Shown: positions 16,897 through 31,504, counted from the stretch's first letter. The stretch is 38,003 nt of DNA from Streptomyces echinoruber (GCF_014651135.1 NZ_BMWH01000044.1:1-38003); one strand, 5' to 3'. Program-made: numbers and translations. Notes: generated by a model from the sequence alone, not told the origin.

Positions 16897-16940
16897 CCCC
16901 GCGTCCGTTCTCGCCGCCGCCGGTTCCCCGGGACGCGGGG
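16897..16940. terminator. 10-bp hairpin between convergent SARP and ketoreductase genes
   Basis: CCCCGCGTCC (16897-16906) pairs exactly with GGACGCGGGG (16931-16940) in the 59-base gap between the two stop codons. Termination is inferred from position. Confidence 0.5.
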
Positions 16941-16954
16941 TGCGGGCGCGGGGC

Positions 16955-17980
16955 TCACGGGCGACCGCCGCCGGCCCCGCCTCCCTCCCCGTGTCCGTCA
17001 CACCCCTCCTCCGCGGCCGCCGCCCACAGGTCCCGCACCATGTCCTCGGGCGTGCGCCGGGGCGTCCAGCCGAGCAGCTCGCGGGCGACGGACACGTCCA
17101 CGCCCATCCAGGTCTGCTCGCCCACCGGCCGCACGGCGTCGCCGGTGCCCTCCACCAGGCGGGCGCGGCGGCCGCTGAGGGAGATCAGCAGATCGACCAT
17201 GGTGCGCACGTGCTGGGAGCGGCCGCTGCCGATGTTGACGACCCGGCCGACGGCCCGGCGGGAGCGCATCGCGGCCACCACCGCCTCCGACACGTCCCGG
17301 GCGTCGACGAAGTCGCGGCTGCTGCGCAGCGGCGCCACCCGCACCTCCGCGTCCTCGTCCTCTTGGGCGGCGAGCAGTTGCCGGGCCACCCGGCCCAGCA
17401 GGCTGGCCGGCGGCGTGCCGGCGCCGATGACGTTCGACAGCCGCAGCACCACGGCCTCGACGCGCCCCTCCTCGGCCGCCCGCAGCACGGCCCGCGTGCC
17501 GTACAGCTTCGAGCGGCCGTACTCCGTGCGCGGCCCGGTCGGCGAGCTCTCCACCAGGGCCACCCCCGGCGGCTGCGGCGCGTACTCGTGCACGGAGCCG
17601 AGGTGGACCAGCAGCGGCCGATGCGCCGACGCGGTCAGTGCCGCCAGCAGCCGCTCCACCAGCAGCTGGTTGCCGCGCCGCATGTCGCCCGCCGACGTCG
17701 ACCAGACCGCGCCGGCCGCGTTGACCACGGCCAGCGGCCGCTCCGCGGCGAGCAGCCGGGTCAGCGCCCCGGGACCCTCCTCGACGACGTCCATCGGGCA
17801 GAAGCGCCAGGAGGCCGGGATCTTCACCGGGCGGCGGGCCACCGCCAGCACCTCGTGGCCGGCCGCCTCCAGCGCGGCGCCGACGTGCCGGCCGACGAAA
17901 CCGGTCGCGCCGAGGACGACGACGCGGCCGGTGCGCGCCCGCGGCCGTCCGGGACGTCCCTGCGTACCGAGCGCCGTCAT
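16955..17980 (-). CDS. NDP-hexose 4-ketoreductase (NAD-dependent epimerase/dehydratase family)
   Basis: Predicted 341-residue extended short-chain dehydrogenase that likely reduces the C4 ketone of the TDP-deoxysugar before transfer. It shows the NAD(P)-binding VLGATGFVG (residues 22-30), Ser129 (LGSVHEY) and the Tyr154/Lys158 pair (EYGRSK). The open frame continues far upstream, but the ATG at 17980 has GGGAGGAGAG in ribosome-binding position and begins the conserved fold. Its promoter region carries SARP-type heptamers. Similar enzymes include those named EryBIV, TylCIV or OleU; the stereochemistry at C4 cannot be told from sequence. A 4-epimerase role is the alternative. Confidence 0.88.
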   Translation of the reverse strand: MTALGTQGRPGRPRARTGRVVVLGATGFVGRHVGAALEAAGHEVLAVARRPVKIPASWRFCPMDVVEEGPGALTRLLAAERPLAVVNAAGAVWSTSAGDMRRGNQLLVERLLAALTASAHRPLLVHLGSVHEYAPQPPGVALVESSPTGPRTEYGRSKLYGTRAVLRAAEEGRVEAVVLRLSNVIGAGTPPASLLGRVARQLLAAQEDEDAEVRVAPLRSSRDFVDARDVSEAVVAAMRSRRAVGRVVNIGSGRSQHVRTMVDLLISLSGRRARLVEGTGDAVRPVGEQTWMGVDVSVARELLGWTPRRTPEDMVRDLWAAAAEEGCDGHGEGGGAGGGRP

Positions 17981-18071
17981 GCCGTTCTCTCTCCTCCCGG
18001 CCGGGGCTTGGTGCCGGCACGTCGTACGGTGCCCCGCGCTGCCGCACGCGGCCCGGGGCGGTCCACCCCTC

Positions 18072-18115
18072 ACTGTGGCAGCCGCCGCTCCAGGCTCGCT
18101 CCAGGGCCGCTCGAG
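18072..18115 (-). promoter_or_regulatory. SARP-type operator: three heptamers at 11-bp period
   Basis: On the plus strand GCTCCAG (18087-18093), GCTCCAG (18098-18104) and GCTCGAG (18109-18115) repeat with starts exactly 11 bases apart and 4-base spacers. Read on the minus strand, the last heptamer is 9 bases from CACAGT (18077-18072), a near -10 box, about 92 bases before the 4-ketoreductase ATG. This geometry (heptamers every 11 bp, ending about 8 bp from the -10) is that of ActII-ORF4, DnrI and similar SARP promoters. A hairpin, AGGGCCGCT/AGCGGCCCT at 18103-18127, overlaps it. Confidence 0.6.
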
Positions 18116-18163
18116 TAAAGCGGCCCTCGTGCCGGCCTTCAGCGATCCTCGAGAGGCGCGCCC

Positions 18164-18169
18164 TATCGT
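18164..18169 (+). promoter_or_regulatory. Possible -10 box of a leaderless promoter
   Basis: TATCGT fits the actinobacterial -10 TANNNT and ends 9 bases before the epimerase ATG at 18179. No Shine-Dalgarno motif precedes that ATG, so the transcript may begin at or near the start codon. No clear -35 is visible. Confidence 0.4.
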
Positions 18170-18178
18170 GCTGCCACC

Positions 18179-18784
18179 ATGAAGATTCGAGAGATGGCCG
18201 TGCCGGACGCCTACCACATCACGCCGCACAAGCACCGTGATGTCCGCGGCTGCTTCTACGAGTCGTTCCGCCACGACAGGCTGGCCGAGGAGATCGGCCG
18301 CCCGGTCCCCGTGGCGCAGGTGAACTACTCGGTCTCCCGCCGGGGCGTCCTGCGCGGACTGCACGGCACCCTGCTGCCGCCGGGCCAGGCCAAGGTGGTC
18401 AGCGTCGTGCGCGGCGCCGTCCTCGACATCGTCGTGGACCTGCGGATCGGCTCGCCCGCCTACGGGGCGCACGAGGCCAACTGGCTCGACGCCGAGTCGG
18501 GGCAGGCGCTGTTCGTGGCGGAGGGCCTCGTGCACGGCTTCCTCGCGCTCACCGACGACACCTGCGTGTCCTACCTGTGCTCCACCGAGTTCGTGCCCGG
18601 CACCCAGCTCGACATCGACCCCTTCGACGCCGAACTGGACCTGCCCTGGGGCCTGTCGGAGCCGCCGCTGATGTCGGACAAGGACGCCTCGGCCATCTCC
18701 GTGCGGCAGGCCCTCGAGGCGGGCCTGCTGCCCCGCTACGAGGACTGCCTCGCCCACTACCGGTCCCTGCGCGCCGCGCCCTGA
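18179..18784 (+). CDS. rmlC: dTDP-4-keto-6-deoxyhexose 3,5-epimerase (RmlC family)
   Basis: Predicted 201-residue cupin-fold epimerase that inverts C5 (and possibly C3) of a TDP-4-keto-6-deoxyhexose, moving it from the D to the L series. Visible residues: His62 in RGVLRGLHG (the general base), Asp in VVDLR near residue 87, and Tyr132 in VSYLCS (acid). The 5' start is the ATG at 18179, which lacks a ribosome-binding site and may be leaderless. It is divergent from the 4-ketoreductase and followed 130 bases later by an OleD-like glycosyltransferase. Whether it acts at C5 only, as some cluster homologs do, cannot be read. Confidence 0.93.
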   Translation: MKIREMAVPDAYHITPHKHRDVRGCFYESFRHDRLAEEIGRPVPVAQVNYSVSRRGVLRGLHGTLLPPGQAKVVSVVRGAVLDIVVDLRIGSPAYGAHEANWLDAESGQALFVAEGLVHGFLALTDDTCVSYLCSTEFVPGTQLDIDPFDAELDLPWGLSEPPLMSDKDASAISVRQALEAGLLPRYEDCLAHYRSLRAAP

Positions 18785-18913
18785 CCGGGCGGCAGCCGCG
18801 CCCCCCGCGGCCCGCGGGCACCGCCCGCTCCGCGCAGACCCTCGCCCGCGAACGGCGGTGCGCGTCCCGCGGCACGCGGGCACCGCCCGAGCCCCAGCAC
18901 CCCCGGAGAACCG

Positions 18914-20140
18914 ATGCCGAACGGCACCGCCCCGAACCCCCGCCACTTCGCCTTCCTCCTCTTCGCGGACTTCGGCCACATCGCGCCGACCCTGGGCCCC
19001 GCCCGCGAACTCCTCGCCCGCGGGCACCGGGTCACCTACGTCGTCGACGAGCGCTTCCGCCCGGCCGTGGAGGAGGCCGGCGCCACGGCCGTGACCTACA
19101 CCTCCGCCCGCGGCGACTTCTACCGCGCCGCCGACCCCACCCCGGACCGGCTCGCCCGCGAGGGCTACGAGCTGCTGCTGGACACCGTGCGGACGGTGTT
19201 CCCGCGCGCCATGGACCACTTCGCCGCCGACGCGCCGGACGTGATCCTGTACGACTACGAGACGGTCGCCCCCGCCCGGGTCGCCGCCCGGCTCCTGGAC
19301 GCCGTCCCCGTCCAGGTCAGCCCCAGCCACGCGGCCAACGAGACCTTCTCGCTGCGCCGGCAGATGTGGGACGCCGACCACCCGCTGATGCGCCGGGGGG
19401 CGTCCGTCCTCATCGAGTTCATGACCTCCCACGGCATCGGCGTGCAGGAGCTGGGCCGCTACGGCGCCGAGTGGGACGAGCGCAACCTCGTGTTCCTGCC
19501 GCGCGCCTTCCAGATCCGGGGCGACAGCTTCGACGAGCGCTTTGCCTTCGTCGGGCCCACCGTCACCGAGCCGCCGGCCGGCACCTGGACCCCGCCCGCC
19601 GACGGGCGCCGCACGGCGCTGGTGTCCCTGGGCACCGAGGCCGGCGACCGGCACGCCTTCTTCCGTGTCTGCGCCGAGGCGTTCGACCCCGCCGAGTGGC
19701 ATGTCGTGATGACCCTGGGGCGCGGCGCCGACCTCGACCGGCTCGGCCCGCTGCCCGCCCACGTCGAGGCCCACGCGTGGCTGCCGCACCCGGCCGTCCT
19801 GCCGCACGCCGCGGTGCTCGTCTGCCACGCCGGTATGGGCAGCATCATGGAGGCCCTGTACCACGGCACCCCGGTGGTCGCCCTGCCGCGCGCCCACGAA
19901 CTCGACCTCAGCGCACGCCGGCTGGAGGAGTGCGGCGTCGGCCGCTCGCTGCCCCGGCGGGGGGTGACGGCGCGGCGGCTGTCGGACGCCGTGGCCGGTC
20001 TGCTGGCCGACCCGCTGCTCCCGCGGCGGCTGGCGGAGATGCGGACGGCCGTGCGGGAGGCGGGCGGCGCGGTCCGCGCCGCGGACCTCCTGGAGGACTG
20101 GGCCGCCGAACGCCCGTCCCCGGCGGCCGCCGGCGCCTGA
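18914..20140 (+). CDS. OleD/MGT-family macrolide glycosyltransferase
   Basis: Predicted 408-residue GT-B enzyme closest in pattern to OleD/OleI/Mgt, which attach sugars to macrolides, sometimes to silence them inside the producer. Supporting segments: FADFGHIAPTLGPARELLAR (acceptor domain), VSLGTEAGDRHAFF, and CHAGMGSIMEALYHGTPVVA (donor domain, His305). The usual Asp-Gln pair that holds the donor sugar (PQAADQ in OleD) is replaced by Glu329-Leu330 (PRAHELDLSA), which suggests a different donor. The ATG at 18914 follows GGAGAA by about 5 bases. Sugar genes on both sides suggest pathway glycosylation; self-resistance is the alternative. No OleR-like glycosidase is in the window. Confidence 0.9.
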   Translation: MPNGTAPNPRHFAFLLFADFGHIAPTLGPARELLARGHRVTYVVDERFRPAVEEAGATAVTYTSARGDFYRAADPTPDRLAREGYELLLDTVRTVFPRAMDHFAADAPDVILYDYETVAPARVAARLLDAVPVQVSPSHAANETFSLRRQMWDADHPLMRRGASVLIEFMTSHGIGVQELGRYGAEWDERNLVFLPRAFQIRGDSFDERFAFVGPTVTEPPAGTWTPPADGRRTALVSLGTEAGDRHAFFRVCAEAFDPAEWHVVMTLGRGADLDRLGPLPAHVEAHAWLPHPAVLPHAAVLVCHAGMGSIMEALYHGTPVVALPRAHELDLSARRLEECGVGRSLPRRGVTARRLSDAVAGLLADPLLPRRLAEMRTAVREAGGAVRAADLLEDWAAERPSPAAAGA

Positions 20141-20188
20141 CGGACTGAAAACCCGACGGACTGGAAAACCCGGCGGACCGGAAAGCCC
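20139..20188. repeat. Three 16-17-bp tandem repeats after the glycosyltransferase
   Basis: GACGGACTGAAAACCC (20139-20154), GACGGACTGGAAAACCC (20155-20171) and GGCGGACCGGAAAGCCC (20172-20188) run head to tail from the stop codon towards the terminator. No function is evident. Confidence 0.75.
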
Positions 20189-20204
20189 AACGGGCAGAAA
20201 AGAA

Positions 20205-20249
20205 GGGGTGGTTCACACACCCGGAGTGTGTGAACCACCCCCCTTTTTT
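20205..20249. terminator. Strong bidirectional rho-independent terminator
   Basis: A perfect 16-bp stem GGGGTGGTTCACACAC (20205-20220) / GTGTGTGAACCACCCC (20226-20241) with a 5-base loop is followed on the plus strand by CCTTTTTT (to 20249). On the minus strand it is followed by a T-rich TTCTTTTC. It serves both the glycosyltransferase (plus) and the 3-dehydratase (minus), which converge here. Confidence 0.92.
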
Positions 20250-20300
20250 CGCACCGGGTCGCCGGGGCCGCGCCCACCGGGTCGCGGGGCGGCGTCCGGC

Positions 20301-21602
20301 TCAGTGGGGCAGCGTCACGTACTCGATCACCGTGGCGATGCTGTGGTCGATCATCTCGTCCGTCAGGCCCGGGTACACGCCGATCCAGAAGGTCCGCTCG
20401 GTCGTGATGTCACTGTTGGTCAGCGGACCGCTCACCCGGAACTCCCGCCCCTCGTAGGCCGGGTGGCGGGTCAGGTTGCCGGCGAAGAAGCGCCGGGTGG
20501 CGACCCGGCTGGACTCCAGGTGGTCGATGAGGGCGGCGGGCGCGAACGGCGCGTCCGGGTGCACGGTCAGGGCGAAGCCGAACCAGCTCGGGTCGCTGCC
20601 CGGCGTGGCCTCGGGCAGGATCAGGTGCGGCAGCCCGTCCAGACCCTCCCGCAGCCGCGCCCAGTTGCGCCGGCGGGCCTTGCCGAACTCGTCGATCCGG
20701 CTCAACTGCCGCAGGCCCAGGGCCGCCTGCAGGTCCGTCGACTTCAGGTTGTAACCGACGTGCGAGAAGATGTACTTGTGGTCGTAGCCGTGCGGCAGTG
20801 AACCCATCTGCTGCTCGAACCGCTTGAAGCAGCGGTTGTCCTCGCCCGGCTCGCACCAGCAGTCCCGGCCCCAGTCCCGCATCGACTCCACGATCCGGGC
20901 CAGGGCGAGGTCGTCGGTCAGGACGCAGCCGCCCTCGCCCATGGTGATGTGGTGCGCCGGATAGAAGCTCTCGGTGGCCAGGTCCCCGAACGTGCCCGTC
21001 AGCTTCCCCCGGTAGGTGCTGCCCAGCGCGTCGCAGTTGTCCTCGACGAGGAACAGGCCGCGCTCCTCGGCCAGTTGCGCGATCTCCGCCACCGGGAACG
21101 GGTTGCCCAGCGCGTGCGCCATCATGACGGCCCGGGTGCGCGGCCCGATCGCCCGCTCGACACGCTCCACCGTGGTGTTGTACGTGCCCAGGTCGACGTC
21201 CACGAACACCGGCACGAACCCGTTCTGCAGGATCGGGTTGACCGTGGTGGGGAAGCCGGCGGCCACGGTGACCACCTCGTCGCCCGGGACCAGCCGGGCG
21301 TCCCCGAGCTGAGGCGAGGTCAGCGCGCTCAGCGCCAGCAGGTTCGCCGACGAACCGGAGTTGGTCAGGTGCGCCTTGCGCAGCCCGAAGTACCTCGCCA
21401 GTTCCCGCTCCAGCCGGCGCGAGCTGGGCCCGGCGGCGATGCGCAGGTCCAGCGCGGCCTCCACGAGGGCCACCCGGTCGTCCTCGCTCAGCACGGCACC
21501 GGAGGCCAGGACGGGCGTCACCCCGGGGACGAACCCCGACGAGACGTTGTTGCGGTGGTACTCGCGGACCAGGTCGAGGATTGCGGTCTTGTCGTTCCCC
21601 AT
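20301..21602 (-). CDS. TDP-4-keto-6-deoxyhexose 3-dehydratase (E1/SpnQ type, PLP and [2Fe-2S])
   Basis: Predicted 433-residue member of the DegT/DnrJ/EryC1/StrS fold that removes the C3 hydroxyl instead of transferring an amine. In SFYPAHHITMGEGG the Schiff-base Lys of the aminotransferases is replaced by His217, the mark of dehydratases such as E1 (AscC/RfbH), ColD and SpnQ. Cys190, Cys248, Cys250 and Cys258 follow the C-X57-C-X-C-X7-C pattern of the E1 [2Fe-2S] cluster, separating it from the iron-free ColD. Such enzymes need an electron donor; no dedicated reductase is in the window. The ATG at 21602 has GGGAGG upstream; an in-frame start at 21680 is less likely. An operator-like site lies 151 bases upstream. 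Confidence 0.93.
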   Translation of the reverse strand: MGNDKTAILDLVREYHRNNVSSGFVPGVTPVLASGAVLSEDDRVALVEAALDLRIAAGPSSRRLERELARYFGLRKAHLTNSGSSANLLALSALTSPQLGDARLVPGDEVVTVAAGFPTTVNPILQNGFVPVFVDVDLGTYNTTVERVERAIGPRTRAVMMAHALGNPFPVAEIAQLAEERGLFLVEDNCDALGSTYRGKLTGTFGDLATESFYPAHHITMGEGGCVLTDDLALARIVESMRDWGRDCWCEPGEDNRCFKRFEQQMGSLPHGYDHKYIFSHVGYNLKSTDLQAALGLRQLSRIDEFGKARRRNWARLREGLDGLPHLILPEATPGSDPSWFGFALTVHPDAPFAPAALIDHLESSRVATRRFFAGNLTRHPAYEGREFRVSGPLTNSDITTERTFWIGVYPGLTDEMIDHSIATVIEYVTLPH

Positions 21603-21753
21603 CGGTTGAGGGCCTCCCGTGAGTGCCGGCGGGGACACCAGCCGTACCCGGCTCAAAGGTCGCGGAAAGCGGGTCCCCACGCCCGGATCGATCGACCGGG
21701 GGACCCCAGCCCAGCACGCCCGCGCGGCGCCCGGCCAGCACCGCCGGGCAACT

Positions 21754-21769
21754 CTAGGGAACCACCAAA
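21754..21769. promoter_or_regulatory. PAS-LuxR operator-like half-conserved site, 3-dehydratase promoter
   Basis: CTAGGGAACCACCAAA keeps the CTAGGGA arm (11 of 16 positions overall) and lies 151 bases upstream of the 3-dehydratase start, close to the spacing seen before P450-2. It is the weakest of the five sites. Confidence 0.4.
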
Positions 21770-21806
21770 ACGCCCCTTCGCACCGTGCTCCGGCCCCGGC
21801 CGGAGA

Positions 21807-21822
21807 CTAGGGATTTCCTCGC
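21807..21822. promoter_or_regulatory. PAS-LuxR operator-like site, BAHD gene promoter
   Basis: CTAGGGATTTCCTCGC matches the first 12 positions of the PimM consensus and 13 of 16 overall. It lies 65 bases upstream of the BAHD-like gene start and 53 bases from its partner site on the other side of this divergent promoter region. Confidence 0.6.
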
Positions 21823-21887
21823 CCGGACCGCGCCACGCTGAAGTGTCCCGGCCACCGCGGCCCACCCGTCCACCCCAGTGAGGCGCG

Positions 21888-23249
21888 ATGAACCTCGGCC
21901 CCGCGTCGCACGACCGCGAGCGCACCGTCACCGTACGCGCCGGCCACGCCACCGGCGAGCGCGTCCGGCTGAGCGTCTACGACCTGCTGCCCGGAACGTT
22001 CGCCACCCAGCGCACCTTCTACTACCGCGACACCCTCGACACCGACGCCCTGCACGCGTCGCTGCGCGCCACCCTGGCCCACTACCCGCTGCTCACCGGC
22101 CGGCTGGAGCGGGACGCCGACGGCGGACTGAGCGTCGTGTGCAACGACGCCGGAGCGCTGCTCACCGTGTGCCGGTCGGACCGGCCCATGCCGCCCTACG
22201 GCCCCGGCCACCCCGTCCGCGGCGACCTGCGCCGCTACGTCCACCAGGTCAACCCGTTCCGCGTGGTGGGCCACGACACCCCCCTGTTCACCGCGAAGGT
22301 GACGCACATGCGCGGCGGCGGCTCCGTGCTCGGCGTCTCGGTCAACCACGTCGTCGCGGACGGCACCGCGTGCGTCGAATTCCTGCTGCATTGGTCCCGC
22401 GTGCACCGCGGCCTCGACCACCGGCCGGCGCCGTACGCGCGCACCCCGTTCGACGGCCTGGTCGCGGAAGCGCCCTCCCCCGCCCGGCACGACGACCCGC
22501 AGTACGCCGTCGTCACCCGCCGCCGGAAATTCGGCTTCCTGTGGCGGGTGAACACCGGCGCGCCCCGGCTGCGCACCCTCACCACCCGGTTCACCGCTCA
22601 GGAGGTGCGGTCCCTGAAGGAGGTCGCCGCCGCGCAGCTCGCGGGCGGCGGCCCCCGCATCTCCACCGGCGACGCGCTGGCCGCGCAGGTGTGGCGGGTG
22701 CTCGGCGCCCTGCGCGGCCGCCCCGACGACAGCACCGAGCGCCTCGGCGTCGTCATCAGCCTGCGCGCGGCCCTGCGCGAGCACCTGCCCGACGGGTACT
22801 GGGGCAACGCCGCGTCCAACACCACGGCCCGCCTGTCCGCCCGGGCCCTGCGCGAGGGCCCGCTGGGCGAGACGGCCGCCGCGGTGCGCGCCGCCGTGAA
22901 CCGGGTCACCGCCGCACACGTGCGCGACGAGATGGCCTTCCTCGAGGCGCAGCGCCGCGCGGGGCGGCTGCGCCGGGTCCTCAGCCGCATGTCCCTGGAC
23001 GCCTTCGAGGACACGGTCAGCCTCAACAACGTCGCCCGGCTGCCCGTCTACTCCGTCGAGTTCGGCACGGGCCGGCCGTTCTGGTTCGAGTACCCGGCCA
23101 TCCCCATCCCGTGGACGGTGCTGGTCACCCCCACCCCGGACGACGAACACGGCCGGGACGTCCACCTGAGCCTGCCCCGGGACGCGGCTGCGGCCCTGGA
23201 GAGCCCCGAGTGGGCCAAGCGCCTGCACGACACCGGACAGACGGCCTGA
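21888..23249 (+). CDS. BAHD-like acyltransferase (transferase family PF02458-like)
   Basis: Predicted 453-residue acyltransferase that would move an acyl group from CoA or a carrier protein onto a hydroxyl. The catalytic motif is His154-Val-Val-Ala-Asp158 (VNHVVADGTA). Near the C-terminus EFGTGRPFW (Glu391-Gly395) stands in the place of the DFGWG motif of the plant and fungal family. Other typical parts are YPLLTGRL near residue 65 and GYWGNAASNTTA near residue 305. The ATG at 21888 has GTGAGG upstream. The family is common in plants and uncommon in actinobacteria. The site upstream and the adjoining acyl-ligase PKS suggest esterification of the product or its sugar. The alternative is a condensation-domain relative acting in chain release. 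Confidence 0.82.
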   Translation: MNLGPASHDRERTVTVRAGHATGERVRLSVYDLLPGTFATQRTFYYRDTLDTDALHASLRATLAHYPLLTGRLERDADGGLSVVCNDAGALLTVCRSDRPMPPYGPGHPVRGDLRRYVHQVNPFRVVGHDTPLFTAKVTHMRGGGSVLGVSVNHVVADGTACVEFLLHWSRVHRGLDHRPAPYARTPFDGLVAEAPSPARHDDPQYAVVTRRRKFGFLWRVNTGAPRLRTLTTRFTAQEVRSLKEVAAAQLAGGGPRISTGDALAAQVWRVLGALRGRPDDSTERLGVVISLRAALREHLPDGYWGNAASNTTARLSARALREGPLGETAAAVRAAVNRVTAAHVRDEMAFLEAQRRAGRLRRVLSRMSLDAFEDTVSLNNVARLPVYSVEFGTGRPFWFEYPAIPIPWTVLVTPTPDDEHGRDVHLSLPRDAAAALESPEWAKRLHDTGQTA

Positions 23250-23256
23250 ACACCCT

Positions 23257-23294
23257 CGCCGCGACAGCTCGGATGCGCCGCGACAGCTCGGATG
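23257..23294. repeat. Perfect 19-bp tandem duplication
   Basis: CGCCGCGACAGCTCGGATG occurs twice without a gap (23257-23275 and 23276-23294) just after the BAHD stop codon. The second copy runs into the terminator stem. Confidence 0.9.
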
Positions 23295-23324
23295 GCCCGG
23301 CCCCGCACGGGGACCGGGCCATCC
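23290..23324. terminator. 15-bp hairpin with one bulge
   Basis: GGATGGCCCGGCCCC (23290-23304) pairs with 23309-23324 apart from one unpaired A. It stands between the BAHD gene and the convergent membrane-protein gene and probably ends both transcripts. No T tract follows. Confidence 0.6.
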
Positions 23325-23413
23325 GGCGCCCTACGGCCCACGGCGCCCCGCGGCGTCGTACGGTCCACCGCCACCGCGCCCCGCGGCATCGCGCCGCCCG
23401 GCTCGCGCCGCGT

Positions 23414-23851
23414 TCAGGGCCGTACGGCGGTCCGGGCCAGGGCCGGGATCAGCACCAGGCCGGTCACCAGGTGCAGGGCCGCGAGTCCCGCCACGGCCCC
23501 GGTCGTCGTCCCCAGGGCGAGCGGACCCGCCAGGGAGAGGACCAGCGCGGCGGCGGCGAGCACGAGCCACGCGCCGCGCGCCCGCGCCGGGGCCAGCCGC
23601 TCCAGCGCGGCCAGCGAGGCCCAGGCGGCGAGGCCCGCCACCAGGGCCGCGGCCACCACCGCGGCGGCGCCGACGGACTGCGGGTCCTGCCCGGCCGCGC
23701 CGCGCGCCTCCAGCCGTACCCCGGCGAGCCGGGTGAGCACCAGCCAGGTCAGGACGGCCGCCGCGGCGCCGGCCAGCACCGCCGCGCCGCGTGCCGCGCG
23801 CCGGGCGCGGCCGGCCGCACCCGCGCCCGGGCCGGTGGCTTGGGACGTCAT
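23414..23851 (-). CDS. Four-helix membrane protein, DUF6069-like
   Basis: Predicted 145-residue integral membrane protein of unknown function. Four hydrophobic helices lie at about residues 22-42, 60-82, 92-112 and 118-138. The pattern (LTWLVLTRLAGV, AAWASLAALERL, LVLSLAGPL, LHLVTGLVLIPALAR) resembles the DUF6069 family of actinobacteria. The ATG at 23851 has GAGG 4 bases upstream; an open frame extends to 24013, but that extension is Arg-rich and non-membrane-like. It is oriented against its neighbours and is not obviously part of the biosynthetic pathway. A role in export or resistance would be a guess. Confidence 0.75.
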   Translation of the reverse strand: MTSQATGPGAGAAGRARRAARGAAVLAGAAAAVLTWLVLTRLAGVRLEARGAAGQDPQSVGAAAVVAAALVAGLAAWASLAALERLAPARARGAWLVLAAAALVLSLAGPLALGTTTGAVAGLAALHLVTGLVLIPALARTAVRP

Positions 23852-24221
23852 CGCCTCGCACGCTTCTCTCGGACCTCTGCGGCATGGACGTCCCGCGGGC
23901 ACCGGAGGGGCAGGGCGGTGCCCACGGGCGGCGCTCCGCAGGCTAGGACGCCGGCGCGCACCGCACCAGCGAGGACGGCGCCGGCGGGCCGAAAACCGGA
24001 GAAACACCCACACTTCACGGCCCGGCCCGGCCCGTGCCGTCCGGCCCGTCCGGCCTGTCCGTCCGAGCCCGCCGGAAGGCTAGGAAATCTCCTAGCGGGT
24101 TCTCCCCACACTGATCTTTGATGGCAGATCCCAGCCCCTCGGTGCTCACGCCCGGCGTGGCCGCGTCCCCTGCTGTCGTCGCCCCCGCATGTCCGTTCCC
24201 CGTCCGATTGGACCGAGAGGC
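23852..24221. other. Divergent promoter region of the membrane protein and the acyl-ligase PKS
   Basis: No gene is supported in these 370 bases. They hold a CTAGG-flanked palindrome at 24080-24095 that may regulate the PKS. The stretch is locally less GC-rich near 24081-24120 (TCTCCTAGCGGG, CACTGATCTTTGATGG), as expected of a promoter. Confidence 0.5.
24080..24095. promoter_or_regulatory. PAS-LuxR operator-like palindrome, acyl-ligase PKS promoter
   Basis: CTAGGAAATCTCCTAG has inverted CTAGGA/TCCTAG ends and matches 13 of 16 positions of the PimM consensus. It lies 126 bases upstream of the chosen PKS start. Confidence 0.6.
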
Positions 24222-31466
<7,245 letters not shown>

Positions 31467-31504
31467 ATCGCCGTTGCGGCCAGGCGGAAACGGAGAGATC
31501 CCGC

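Noticed and set aside
17981..19897. An N-terminal extension of the 4-ketoreductase frame through the epimerase and OleD-like genes
   Set aside because: The extension is antisense to two clear genes; a strong ribosome-binding site and the conserved N-terminus place the start at 17980.
20301..21602. Amino-sugar aminotransferase
   Set aside because: The PLP lysine is replaced by His217 and an E1-type [2Fe-2S] cysteine set is present, so C3 dehydration is expected rather than transamination.
23941..23956. CTAGGACGCCGGCGCG as a sixth PAS-LuxR site
   Set aside because: Only the first arm resembles the consensus; the second half does not match.
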